DNA of 64,000 nt, from positions 13,065,811-13,129,810 of the forward strand of contig NC_073302.1 of assembly GCF_027595985.1 (NCBI RefSeq), read 5' to 3'. The DNA is from Sorex araneus (Eukaryota > Chordata > Mammalia > Eulipotyphla > Soricidae). Positions 1-9,806 of this stretch are shown here, in pieces (position 1 is the stretch's first letter; each line of letters starts with the position of its first letter). Under the pieces are notes generated by a model. That model saw nothing but the letters and a program-made list of their open reading frames with translations. It ran no database searches and was not told the DNA's origin. The position numbers were made by a program, and so were the translations under genes.

Positions 1-374
1 TAGCACTGCAAGTATAAAGCAATAACATGGAAACTGCTATAATCCAGTGTAACATTGTTTTAAAAAATAAAGAAACAAAAGAGAACAAAATCTCAGAAAC
101 TGGATGCTAATCCTTCTTTCTCCCTAATCTCCAGCCTTACTAAAATGTAACTGATACAGGACAGTGTACAATTTAAGGTGTTACAAAAGTGTTAATTTGA
201 CAATCATAGACTGCAAAAAGGTTTCCTCAATAGCATTAACTAACACCTTCCTCATGTAGCAGTTACCTCTTCTTTTTTTATGCTGAGAACATTTAAACCT
301 ACTCTCTTGGCAGCGTTGGAGTACCTGGCATGGTATTATTAACTATAATGCCCCAGCTATATATTATATCTTCA
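1..374. other. C5 intron sequence, no feature recognised
   Basis: AT-rich non-coding sequence upstream of the first C5 exon in the window. I searched it for the preceding C5 exon (encoding the segment before ADCGQ) and found none, so that exon lies outside the window. Confidence 0.6.
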
Positions 375-1343
375 TACTTTTGAATTTTGCAACTGAAGTT
401 TGAACTCTTTGACCAAAAGCTCCCCATCTCCTCAACTCCCTATTACTTACCGCTTTACTTTCTCTGTGATTTAGGTTCCATGTATAAGTACCTATATTTT
501 TATAGTGTTTATCTTTCTCCTCTAATTTGTTACTTGCTCTAATGCCCTCAAGATTCATCCAACTTGTTTCAAATGGCAGTTTCCTTCTTTCTTGTGGCTG
601 AATAGTATTTCTGGAGCGATAGCACAGTGGGTAGGGCATTTGCCTTGCACGTGGCCGACCCAAGTTCGATTCCTCTGCCCCTCTCGGAGAGCCTGGCAAG
701 CTACTGAGAGTGTCTCGCCCACACAGCAGAGCCTGGCAAGCTCCCCGTGGCATATTCAATATGCCAAAAACAGTAACAACAAGTCTCACAATGGAGACAT
801 TACTGGTGCCTGTTCAAGCAAATCGATGAGCAACGGGATGACAGTGACAGTGACAGTGAGTAGTATTTCATTGCATACATAAACCAATCTTTATTCATTC
901 ATTGGTGAATATTGAATTCACCTGCGTGTGTATATAAATATATATGTACATACTTATATGTATACATATATCTCTTTATTAGATCCTGATCTCAGTTCCT
1001 TTGGATCTATAATCATAAGTGGAATTTCAGAAACATATGGTTGTTCTAGTTTGAATTCATCTTTCACATGAGTGAAATAATATGGTGTTTTCATGGATTT
1101 GTCTCACTAAGTATTATTATGCCTTCAGAGTTCATCTATTTTGTGAAAAAAAGGTCATCATTTTTACAACTTATATTAAATCCATTGAGTACAAGTGCCT
1201 TGTCTTCTTTATCCATTTTTATTCATGGCATTTAGCTTAGAAGCCTTTATATTTACAAAGAGTTAAATGCGGAGTTACTAACCACCCTAAGAACAAGCCT
1301 TAGTTCTAACCTTTGGGTTGGTTTATTGTGTTTTGGTTTATTT
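375..1343 (-). repeat. Old LINE-1 3' fragments, antisense
   Basis: AT-rich DNA with antisense L1-like phrases, for example TGTGGCTGAATAGTATTT followed after the SINE by CATTGCATACATAAACCA, and further on a TTCATCTATTTTGTG block. A type B SINE at 611-860 splits it. The family call is from recognition of characteristic phrases only and the edges are vague. Confidence 0.5.
611..860 (+). mobile_element. Type B tRNA-derived SINE, full length
   Basis: The tRNA-like head (GGAGCGATAGCACAGTGGG, box B GTTCGATTCC) is followed by the type B body with two GCCTGGCAAGCT repeats and a CCAAAAACAGTAACAA block. It ends in three ACAGTG units with no poly(A). A TSD TAGTATTT occurs at 603-610 and 861-868, inside the older L1. 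Confidence 0.9.
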
Positions 1344-1344
1344 C

Positions 1345-1625
1345 ATATCATCACTGTCACTGTCATCACATCACTGTCATCCCATTGTTCATTGATTTGC
1401 TTGAGCATGCACCAGTAACATCTCCATTCGTCCATGTCGCATGCTAGTATAGCCTGATGGCATATTGGGGGCTCTTTCAGGGTCAGGGGAATGAGGACCG
1501 TCATTGTTACTGTTTTTGGCATATTGAGTACGCCACAAGTAGCTTGCCAGGCTCTGCCATGCAAGGTGGGATACTCTCAGTAGCTTGCCAGGCTCTCTGA
1601 GAGGGATGGAGGCTTTTGGGGCGGC
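1345..1625 (-). mobile_element. Type B SINE, long subfamily, antisense
   Basis: Antisense type B body with an ACTGTC-type tail at its left end. It carries an extra block of about 65 bp containing GGCTCTTTCAGGGTCAGGGG that short type B copies lack; the same block is in the copy at 38742-39005. The tRNA-like head is truncated near 1620. Confidence 0.8.
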
Positions 1626-1656
1626 TCTAATCACCTTTATAGGTATTCCCAGATAG

Positions 1657-1660
<4 letters not shown>

Positions 1661-1704
<44 letters not shown>
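1661..1704. repeat. (AT)n microsatellite
   Basis: About 20 AT dinucleotides, uninterrupted except near the right end (GTATATGG). Confidence 0.95.
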
Positions 1705-1705
1705 G

Positions 1706-1925
1706 GCTCTCACCTACACCCTTCTGGGACACCCTGAGTGAAAATAGCCTGGTGCAGAGTCCGGTTGGTGTGGAGGAGTCCGGTGGCATGTTTATGGGGG
1801 CCTCATTTTATGCTCCCTTCTGGGAGAAGCAGCCATGAGTTCTGGACGGTGGCCGGTGAGGAGATTGGAGATTACCTGGCACTGGCAGGAAGTGGCTTAC
1901 GGGCATGACCTTTGGGTCATAGTTC
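1706..1925. other. Unassigned GC-richer block beside long type B SINE
   Basis: A block of about 220 bp starting GGCTCTCACCTACACC, with a composition unlike the surrounding AT-rich intron. It lies between the AT repeat and an L1 3' tip. It may be part of a larger element that includes the long type B SINE: TTCATAT-like words flank 1345 and 1925. I do not recognise it. Confidence 0.3.
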
Positions 1926-1927
1926 AT

Positions 1928-2020
1928 ATATAGTTTCTTTTTTTATCTTCTTCTTTTCAAAGTGAGATACACAGTTACAAAGTTGTTCATATATTCATAT
2001 ACCATTCTTCTTATATAGTT
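1928..2020 (-). repeat. LINE-1 3' tip, antisense
   Basis: T-rich start followed by CACAGTTACAAAGTTGTTCAT, the antisense form of the terminal L1 block seen elsewhere in the window (for example at 60640). Confidence 0.6.
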
Positions 2021-2165
2021 TCTTAAAGAAAAGTCTTTAAATTATCTGTTTTTATAAAATTATATTGGATGGTCTCAGAACTTTTAAGAAACTATTGACT
2101 GCCAGAAAGAATGTCTGTCTTTACATTAACCTAATTTTTGTTATTTTTTTTTTCACAAAACCCAG

Positions 2166-2255
2166 CTGACTGTGGACAAATGCAGGCAAAATTGGATCAG
2201 ACAATCTCTGCAGGTACTAGAAAAGAAGCTGCTTGTAAACCAGAGATTGCATATG
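2166..2255 (+). CDS. C5: C5 exon a (90 bp)
   Basis: Acceptor TTTTTTTTCACAAAACCCAG precedes and donor GTAAGT follows. It begins with two bases of an Ala codon (phase 1) and reads ADCGQMQ...ACKPEIAY, leaving one base for the next exon. It links the thioester-containing core to the C345C domain. Confidence 0.96.
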
Positions 2256-5200
2256 GTAAGTATAATATACACATCCATTAAATAGTAAATGTCATGAATA
2301 TGTGATCTGTTTGGAATATCAACTATGTTACATAATGATACCATACTCAGTGTGTTCTTTTGAAAGAAAACATTGACTTTCATTTTTAGCATGCAAACTT
2401 ATCTATCCTTCAGCAAATAAGTGTGACTGTCATTCTTAATAAATGATGGGAATTACATGCACACTGAGTCAAAAAAAAAGACTCACTCCAAGAGATCCCT
2501 TTGAATCAAGATGCTCATCAAATATGCTAAAACATATTTAAAGAAAACATTTGAGGCCATACAAGGATGAGATTTCAGTACTGTATTCTCCCAGTTGATT
2601 GAGCTGAGGCAGTCAGAAAGATAATTTCAGGAAGCTGGGTTTTTTCCCCCCTAATGTCCTCAAAGATAGAGTCAAAATACTAAGACTAAACTAGTCTTAA
2701 TAGGCGCAGAATTTTACAATCCATATTTGAGACTCTTTCCATTTCCAATGAAGGGCAGGCACACTTAAAGGTGTCCAGAACTCAGAACAAATCAAGGACC
2801 CAAGTGAAGCTGCAAATTTTTTTTCTCAAGACCCTCTGAGAATTAACTCATTGATTTTCTGTCCACAATTGTACATGTTTATTTGTGTTTTATTTTAGAG
2901 AGAGAACATACAAATAAACTCTCTCAAATCTTCCCTTAAAAAAATAGTAGTGTTTGAGGGCCACTCAATGCCTCTATTGCAAACCACAAAACCCAAAAGG
3001 AGAAAGAGAACAAAAGGGAATGCCCTGCCACAGAGGTGGGGTGGGGGGTTGGGGATGGGGTGAGAGGGTAGGAGGGATACTGGGAACATTGGTGGAGGAG
3101 AGTGGGTACTGGTGGAGGGATGTAAAAAAATGCAAACATGAAAGTTCATAAGTTTGTAACTGTACCTCAAGATGATTCACTAATTTTTTAAAAAAAAAAG
3201 TAGCGTTCTCAGGCCAGAAAGATAGTACAGCAGATAGGGAGTTTTCTTTGCACCCAGCTGACCCGGGTTCAATCCCCGGCATCCCAGACAGTCCCCTAAA
3301 CACAGAGCCAAGAGTAACTCCTGATCATCACCAGTGTGGCCTAAATATAAAACAAAAAAAAAAGTAGGTTGTTCTCTATAAATAAATAATGAGTACAGTT
3401 GAGTCTGCACTCTCTTTACTAGCTACTTCCATATACCATTTCTCACTAGAGACCTATGAATCTCTTTCTAAATAACAGGGTTATACCTTTTATACCAGTG
3501 AAATGACTTGGGCTTAGAGATATTAAATACTCAAGATCCAACAGGAACTAAATAAGCGGAGCTTGGATGCATCCGCATAGTGTCCATTATATTACACTGA
3601 ATTCTCTTTAAAGAAACATAGCCACCAGAATTAATATTATATGATTTATAACCTTTCTTTCTTCAGTTCATTTTTATCTTTTCCCTCACTGGAAAACTCC
3701 AAACAGTGGCATTGTCTGAATTGCCTCAGTGCATGTGGAGGTATACAGGCACATGGGATTAAGCTCATGGCCTCACACTTGCCCAAGGCACTGCTGAAAC
3801 CACTGGGCCATCTTCTGGACCCTTCTCTCCAGAGATCGCTAGCAACAGGGCTGTAAGAATTAGCTTGACACCAAGGCTTGAGCTCTCAGACTCATGTTTG
3901 CCAGGCAAAAGCTTTAAGTCACTTACATCATATTTAAGGCCCCACTAATTTTTTATTTCTTTTAAGCTGAGCTTTTGAGAGCCAGAGAGATGGTTCAAAG
4001 GTTATTTTGTTTTCTATTCATGTGGTTGACCTGGTGTAGTACTGAAGGGACCACTGAGCACTGCCAGGTATGACCTACTCAAAAAAAAAGAACAAAACAA
4101 ACAAACAAACAAAAAAAAAAACCACTGAGAATTTGTCAAACTCAGCCAACATGCTTTAAAGTTTTTAAAATGCATTGCACTCTGAAGAAAATACTTTGTT
4201 GTTTATTTATTTGCAGGGAGTTTTTCGGGTCACACTTGGCTGTACTCAAGGCTTACTCCTGGTTCTGTGCTCAAGGATCACACCTGGAGGGACTTGAGGA
4301 CCATTTGCAGTGCCAGGGATCAAACTTGGGTTGGCCAGATGCAAGTGCCTTAGTAATAACTCTCTTGCATCTACTTTGTTGTTTTAATGAAACGTTTCTA
4401 TATGCTTTCTTTCCCTCATACTAGAACTGCTTTAGCTCTTACATATCAGAAGCCTATTTTAGCATTGCTAATAATGCATCTGGACTTATTTTACTACTTT
4501 CAAAAAAAGACAACTGTTCTGTTTTGTTGTTTGCTGGAGAGTACAAGTTGATACTGAAATAGCAGAATAGGAGCAAATTTTAATTGTTCCCTCTCTTTGC
4601 CTGCACGCATTGAAGGCCCTTACCCATAACCCACAAAGACTTATATGCATCTAAAGTTCAAGGCATTTTTTAAAATTTTTATTGAATCACCATGTGGAAA
4701 GTTACAAAGTTCTCAGGTTTATGTCTCAGTTATACAATATTCAAACACCCATCCCTTCACCAGTGCCCATATTCCACCACCAAAAACCCCAGTATACCCC
4801 CCACCCCCGCCCCTCCACCCCCAACTGTATAACTAATGAATTTCACTTCATTTTCTCTTTACCTTGATTACGTTCCATATTTCAACACAAAACTCACTAC
4901 TGCTGTTGGAATTTCCCCCCAAGAAAGACAGCCCTACTACCAAGGAAGCATTTGATAATTAGTTTTCCATTGCTGAGAATGAAGAGATATGTAGCCCCAC
5001 TGCTCCAAGTACATAACTCTTTTTTTCCCCTTTTACCTTTTACCTTTTTTTTCCCCCTCATCCCCCTTCCCGTGCCTCATAGTATGGTGGACGCCACGCC
5101 GTGTTTCTCCCTGAAAATGGGAAACAACTGGGAAAGAGGGATATTTCCTCTTCTCAGCCAGCGTGGGGCTGTTGCTGAGTTCACAGTCCAGAGAAATGGC

Positions 5201-8200
5201 TGCTACTTTAATAACCTTCAATATTTCAACAAAAACTCACTGTTATTATTTGGAGTTTCCCCCCCCCCAAGTCAGACCTGTTAAAAAGGAACCGTTTCAC
5301 CAGAAATTGCATAGCCCAGCTCACAGTCCCAGTGCATTGCTGTAAGAAGCTGCGCTGGATGCCCAAATGTGTTAGGTCTCTGGAATCAAAGTCTTTAGGC
5401 GCAGAGGGTCCATTTCACTCTCAGCAGCTCCGAATTTATCTGGGCCGAGGGCGTGCCGGTTACATCCACTTCCCATGATTCCCTAGGAGCCCCAAGTGTA
5501 AAAACCGTATACCTCTGGGTTAGGAGTCTTAGAAGATGGCTCCTGCCATGTGGATGTTGCTGCCGTCGCCATTTTCCATGCAGGAAGACAGGGTGGGGAG
5601 GAAAGATCCATCCCCGGGCAGCACGGAGTAGTAGCCCAGCTCACAGTCCCAGTGCATTGCTGTAAAAAGCTGCGCTGGATGCCCAAATGTGTTAGGTCTC
5701 TAGAATCAAAGTCTTTAGGCGCAGAGGGTCCCTGAAGTTCATGGCATTTTAACATTTACTTTAGTCATTAATTCACACAACTTTAGATTCTGCCACAATG
5801 AATTCGTCCCATTCCTCTATATGTCTAGCTAGTTTGCTGGGATTTCAAATATATGCCAACCTTTTTGCTCATCCACTTCAACCCCACTGATAAAAAAGAA
5901 AAGATCATTTTCTAGTCAACTTTGAAGGGATGGATCCCTTCCAAGGAGATCATTCCAAAACCGAGCTTAAACACACATGGATTCAACATTGATGTCTGAA
6001 CAAAGAGTAAACAGGATTGGGACTAGCTCATGCCAATCCAAACAAAGATGTGTCAGAAAACAGAATTTTGCTTAAGAAAAACAAAGATCAAAGTCACTGG
6101 GTGTATGAGAGGAACCTGGACTGGGAAGAGTCGGCCCTGGCGGCTGGTCTGAATGACAGATAAACGCCCCTCAGTGGCCAAGTAGAGCAGGGAAAGAATC
6201 TTCAAAGAGTCGCCATGGGCGTGATGCCATTTACTCTAGGACTAGAATCAGAACTGGACATCTAACCCAGATTTTTTTGTTCGTTTTGTTTATTTCTAAC
6301 ATCTAATGTTGCTTTTGATTTAATTGGCCTATGCTATGTGGTGGCCAGGGGCTAAAGATTCTAAGAAGAATGAGTGAATCAAAGAGAACATTCGTGAAGT
6401 CTTCTTGGAAGAAATACCTCAGTGTTCCATATAAGAGCATGCCATGTTTTGTTTCTCATTTATTTAACAAACTCTGACTTACAGTGAACATGACTGAGAC
6501 ATTTAAATATGAATTGTTGCTGTTTTTTCACCAGCCTATAAAGTCAAAATCACATCCATATCCGAGGAAAATATTTTTGTCAAGTACACTGCAACCCTCC
6601 TGGATATCTACAAAGCTGGTAAGAATTCATTTGTTTTTTCTTTCCCTAAACGTTTATTTTAAAATACTACATACTATGTGCCAGACCGTACAAGAGACAC
6701 AACTCAATTAAGACCATCTGAGTTGTAGTCTTCATAAAATATTTTCTACTGGAAGGGCCGGAGTAACAGAACAGTAAGTTGGGCACTTGCTTTATACACA
6801 GCGCACTGCATTTGATTCCCATCACCCCATGTGGTTCCCCGCATACCACCAGGAGAAATTCCTAAGTGCACAGCCAGAAGTAACCCCTGAGCACCACCAG
6901 GTGTAGCCCCCCAAAACAAAGGAAAAAAATTCTACTGGAGGAGACAATATTTTTAAAGAAAGACAATATTTTTAAGGAAAGAAAAAGACTATCTTCAATT
7001 ATGGTGTGTGTCATATAGGAAACAGACATGAAAGCACATGGAAAACCCTGTCACCATGATAGCCATTTGAGGAGCTAGCCATTCTTATTTTTTGGGGGGT
7101 CACACCCAGCAATGCACAGGGGTTACTCCTGGTTCTGCACTCAGGAATTACTCCTGGCAGTGCTCGGGGGACCATATGGGATGCTGGGAATCGAACCTGG
7201 GTCAGCTGCATGCAAGGCAAATGCCCTACCCGCTGTGCTATTGCTCCAGCTCTGGAGCTAGCCATTCTTAAAGGGATGGAGCCAATGTGAAGAGCATCTG
7301 AGACAGAAAAGAAGTCGACACCATCAGGGAACAAAAAGAACACCTGCATGAGGCCAGAGGGCTAGTACAGGGGCTTAGGCACTAGCTTTGCACGTGGTTC
7401 ACCCCAGTTCCATCCCCAGCACCACATATAGTCTCACAAGCCCCACCAAGAGTGATCCCTGAACACAGAACTAGGAGTCCCCTCTGAGCTGACACGAAAG
7501 AAACCATATGTGGCACTTTTCATATAGAGAGTTCTTAACGGCTCAATAGGTTTGACCATCACACCATTGCTCAGATGGATCCTTACACAGACAGCATAAA
7601 ACTCTGGTCTGGGACCTCACTGCCTAGATGTACCAAAGCTAAGATTAAACCCCAACCACTAGATCCAGACCCTACAATCTTACTTATAGGGGCCTGCTGC
7701 TTTCCAATCACCATCAGCCTCTCAATAAGAATTTCCTCTCTTGGCCAGAGAGATAGTACAGTGGGCAAGGTGCTTGCCTTGCACACAGTTGACCCATATT
7801 CCATCCCTGGCATCCCATAGAGTCCTCCAAGCACTGCCAGGAGTAAATCATGAGTGCAGAGCAAGGAGTAACCCCTGTGCATCACTGAGTGTGGCCTAAA
7901 ACCAACCACCAACAATAACAACAAAAAGAATTTCCACTCATTGCCCAGAAAGGCTGCTACGTTTGCAGATCATAGTGTGGTTACTTGACATGCCCACCTG
8001 TGTGTCTCTCAGGTGAAGCAGCTGTCCAAGTAGCCTCTGAAGTCACCTTCCTGAAGAGGAAAAGCTGTGCCAACGCTGATCTGGAGAAAGGAAGCCAGTA
8101 TCTGATTATGGGCAAGGAAGCCCTCCAGATCAAACACAACTTCAGCTTCAAGTAAGTCACCCAGGTTTGGGAGTCTCTGCTCTTCCCCTCTAACACTGAC

Positions 8201-9403
8201 TGTCCTGCCTATAGAAATACACTCCATGTTCCTCACCAGCCCTGCTGTTAACCAACAGATTTTTTAGGAGCATCAATAATGTGAGCTTAAGGTTCACATT
8301 AAAAAGAGCAGCCTGGGGCTGGAGCAGTAGCACAGCGGGTAGGGCATTTACCTTGCAACGGCCGACCCAGGTTCGATTCCCAGCATCCCATATGGTCCCC
8401 TGAGCACCGCCAGGGGTAATTCCTGAGTGCAGAGCCAGAAGTAACCCCTGAGCATCGCCGGGTATGACCCAAAAAGCAAAATAAATAAATAAAATAAAAA
8501 GAGCAGCTTGCAAGTCACAGAGCAGCCCAGGACTTGCCACCTAGGTCTGAGGCTGAGTCTGAGTCTGGTACCATATCTGCTCCCTCTGTCAATTTGCAGC
8601 CAGTTCCATTGGTTTAAAAAAAAAAAAAAAGGACATGCTTGGGGGCCAGAGAGACAGTACAATGGGTAGAGCACTTGCCTCGACTGAAACCAACCCAGGT
8701 TCGATCCCCGGCATCTAAACGGTTCCCCAAGTACCACCAGGAGTGATCCCTGAGCCCAGAGCCCCAGAGAACCCCCAAGCACCACTGGGTGTGCCCCCCG
8801 CCAAAAAAAAAAAAGAAGGAAATTGCTTAACCAAGCATTTTATTATTTTTTTAATTAATAAACATTGAATCAGATGTCATTCTTGCCTTTTGTTTCTTTT
8901 TTCTTTTTGGGTCACATCCAGCGATGTTCTAGGGTTACTCCTGGCGCTGCACTCAGTAATTACTCCTGGCAGTGCTCGAAGGAGAATATGGGATGCTAGG
9001 GATTGGAGTCAGCCTAACCATGTGCAGAGCAAATACCCTACCCCGTACTATTGCTCTGGCCCAGTTATTCCTGACTTTAGTTGGAGATGCCCAGCAGCCT
9101 CGTGATTCATGTGAGGTTTACAGACCTTTGCAGGAAGAGAAGGGGTCTGGGAGATTCAGGTGACTGATTTCTGGTCTGCCAGGAGGCTGGGTTCTGACAG
9201 AACCCATCAAAGTTGCTATTTGCAGCCACCAGACAAATGCTCCATTTTCATCTTTTCTTGGCAGGTATATCTATCTTTTAGATTCCTTGACGTGGATTGA
9301 ATATTGGCCTACGAATACACAGTGCCCATCCTGCCAAGAATTTTTAGCTATCTTAGACGACTTTGCTGATGACATCTTCCTAAATGGCTGTGAAGACGCC
9401 TGA
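2166..9403 (+). CDS. C5: Complement C5, last four coding exons (C345C/NTR domain), partial gene
   Basis: Complement component 5 is the secreted plasma protein cleaved by C5 convertases to C5a and C5b; C5b starts membrane attack complex assembly. Exons 2166-2255, 6535-6618, 8013-8151 and 9265-9403 join in frame (phases 1, 1, 2) and encode 150 residues starting ADCGQMQ. They include [38 protein letters not shown] and DIFLNGC, matching the C-terminal C345C (netrin-like) domain of mammalian C5 almost residue for residue. That domain is known to bind the factor-I modules of C6/C7. Cysteines are conserved (DCG, ACKP, SCAN, CPSC, NGC). Oddity: after NGC, where human C5 stops, the frame reads Glu-Asp-Ala before TGA. 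All introns have GT-AG ends. The first 5' exons are outside the window; human numbering suggests these are exons 38-41 of 41. The + orientation, followed by TRAF1, matches the mammalian gene order. Confidence 0.97.
2955..3200 (+). repeat. LINE-1 3' end
   Basis: Starts around GAGGGCCACTCAATGCCTC and includes a run of G tracts (3038-3085), a TGGTGGAG block and the terminal GATTCACTAA plus A-run. It closely resembles the end of the L1 at 28260-28525. Confidence 0.8.
3211..3363 (+). mobile_element. Type A SINE, moderately diverged
   Basis: The head is GGCCAGAAAGATAGTACAGC, box B is GGTTCAATCCCC, and the body ends GTGTGGCCTAAA with an A tail. It lies directly after the L1 A-run. Confidence 0.8.
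3665..3835 (-). repeat. Possible ancient SINE, antisense
   Basis: Antisense phrases GCCCAAGGCACTGCTGAAAC and CCACTGGGCCATCTTCTGG look like the head of a decayed tRNA-type SINE. The rest does not align by eye. Confidence 0.35.
3978..4128 (+). mobile_element. Decayed type A SINE with internal deletion
   Basis: Head GAGCCAGAGAGATGGTTC and tail GAGCACTGCCAGGTATGACC plus an A-rich run are recognisable. Most of the central body is missing. Confidence 0.65.
4211..4373 (-). mobile_element. Decayed type A SINE, antisense
   Basis: Antisense body CGGGTCACACTTGGC ... GGGATCAAACTTGGGTTGG with the head side ending near 4373. Confidence 0.75.
4671..5734 (-). mobile_element. Non-autonomous L1-ended retroelement, about 1.06 kb, apparently full length
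   Basis: The left end (element 3' end, antisense) is TTATTGAATCACCATGTGG, the L1-type 3' terminus shared with 13320 and 30125. The right part (element 5' region) is GC-richer and homologous to 29500-29750 (shared word ACCTCTGGGTT). It is flanked by a 17/16-bp TSD, AAGTTCAAGGCATTTTT at 4654-4670 and AAGTTCATGGCATTTT at 5735-5750, indicating one target-primed insertion. No L1 protein motif is seen inside, so it looks like an internally deleted or composite parasite of the L1 machinery. Confidence 0.75.
5312..5731 (-). repeat. 100-bp direct repeat inside the retroelement (promoter-monomer-like)
   Basis: Bases 5312-5411 and 5632-5731 are the same 100-bp segment with two differences (AAGAAGC versus AAAAAGC; CTGGAATC versus CTAGAATC), offset by 320 bp. 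One copy lies at the extreme 5' end of the element, the pattern made by 1.3 copies of a 320-bp 5' monomer. Confidence 0.9.
5751..6534 (+). other. C5 intron, apparently unique sequence
   Basis: No SINE or L1 signature and no further exon seen. Confidence 0.5.
6535..6618 (+). CDS. C5: C5 exon b (84 bp)
   Basis: The acceptor is TTTTTTCACCAG and the donor GTAAGA. It completes an Ala codon and reads [13 protein letters not shown]...LLDIYKA. Length and both phases match the neighbouring exons. Confidence 0.96.
6753..6930 (+). mobile_element. Type A SINE
   Basis: The head is GGGCCGGAGTAACAGAACAG and the tail CCAGGTGTAGCCCCCCAAAA. The TSD TTCTACTGGA flanks it (near 6744 and 6930). Confidence 0.85.
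7088..7253 (-). mobile_element. Type A SINE, near-intact, antisense
   Basis: All landmarks of the family are present in antisense. A perfect 17-bp TSD GGAGCTAGCCATTCTTA occurs at 7071-7087 and 7254-7270. Confidence 0.95.
7351..7500 (+). mobile_element. Type A SINE, diverged
   Basis: The head is GGCCAGAGGGCTAGTACAGG and the middle CCATCCCCAGCACC; the tail is degraded (CTGAGCTGACACGAAAG). Confidence 0.75.
7741..7927 (+). mobile_element. Type A SINE
   Basis: The head is GGCCAGAGAGATAGTACAGT and the tail GTGTGGCCTAAAACC plus AACAACAA. An imperfect TSD GAATTTCC(T/A)CTC flanks it. Confidence 0.85.
8013..8151 (+). CDS. C5: C5 exon c (139 bp)
   Basis: The acceptor is GTGTGTCTCTCAG and the donor GTAAGT. 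It reads [13 protein letters not shown]...[16 protein letters not shown] and ends in phase 2. Cysteine in KSCAN is conserved. Confidence 0.96.
8313..8495 (+). mobile_element. Type A SINE, near-intact, in C5 intron
   Basis: The head is TGGGGCTGGAGCAGTAGCAC and it has an AAATAA-type tail. TSD AAAAGAGCAGC on both sides. It lies 160 bp downstream of the exon at 8013-8151. Confidence 0.92.
8641..8814 (+). mobile_element. Type A SINE
   Basis: The head is GGGGGCCAGAGAGACAGTAC, box B is GGTTCGATCCCC, and the tail is GTGTGCCCCCCGCC plus an A-run. Confidence 0.88.
8892..9063 (-). mobile_element. Type A SINE, antisense
   Basis: It runs from TTCTTTTTGGGTCACATCC to ATTGCTCTGGCCC. It ends about 200 bp before the terminal C5 exon. 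Confidence 0.88.
9265..9403 (+). CDS. C5: C5 terminal coding exon with stop TGA
   Basis: The acceptor is CATCTTTTCTTGGCAG. It reads [15 protein letters not shown], then CPSCQEFL and DDIFLNGC, then Glu-Asp-Ala and TGA at 9401-9403. The usual C5 stop position (9392-9394) is GAA here, so the protein carries a three-residue C-terminal extension beyond the terminal cysteine. Confidence 0.96.
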
Positions 9404-9545
9404 AGTTCTAATGGGAGGCCCTTGGGGCGGGAGTCGAAGTTTCTCTCTCCCCTCCACCTCTCCACCCTGCCTTTTTTTTTCAATATGCACAGCTGGTTGT
9501 ATTTGAAAACCTCACTTCTCTTAGAATTTAGTGGCACTTGCCTTT

Positions 9546-9551
9546 ATTAAA
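9546..9551 (+). promoter_or_regulatory. Candidate C5 poly(A) signal ATTAAA (proximal)
   Basis: ATTAAA in GCCTTTATTAAAGAACAC. It could give a short 3' UTR of about 160 bp. Confidence 0.4.
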
Positions 9552-9644
9552 GAACACTTTTAAGAGCTGTCGGTTTCTGAAATAACATGGCCTCGGGTAT
9601 TATGGAGACAGATACTCATTTCCAGGTTATCGGATACCAGAAGC

Positions 9645-9650
9645 AATAAA
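9645..9650 (+). promoter_or_regulatory. Candidate C5 poly(A) signal AATAAA (middle)
   Basis: AATAAA in CAGAAGCAATAAACTG, in a block conserved with human C5 by recollection. Confidence 0.5.
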
Positions 9651-9782
9651 CTGAACCTTCTCCCCAAACCCATTGCTCAAGACTGTTTGCTGGGGATGAA
9701 AGAAGAGCCCCACTGAAATGTGGTATCTTACAAAAACAGGGCCTTTGCTTGCAAGCGAGAGCCCAGGAACAAAATACCCATC

Positions 9783-9788
9783 ATTAAA
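9783..9788 (+). promoter_or_regulatory. Likely main C5 poly(A) signal ATTAAA (distal)
   Basis: ATTAAA in CATCATTAAAGTCTGG, followed within 20 bp by a T-rich stretch. It matches where the recalled human C5 mRNA ends. Confidence 0.6.
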
Positions 9789-9806
9789 GTCTGGTATTGC
9801 TTTCCA

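Larger units (their letters stand above)
9404..9806 (+). other. C5: C5 3' UTR
   Basis: The sequence downstream of the stop retains phrases I recall from the human C5 3' UTR (TTTCTGAAATAACATGGCC, GACAGATACTC, TTTGCTGGGG, GCCTTTGCTTG, ATCATTAAAG), so the conserved transcript end is near 9806. Recollection, not alignment, supports this. Confidence 0.8.

Noticed and set aside
8309..8400. tRNA-like sequences with box A and box B, seen dozens of times
   Set aside because: They are the heads of SINEs and lack a complete cloverleaf and CCA-end context. They are not tRNA genes.
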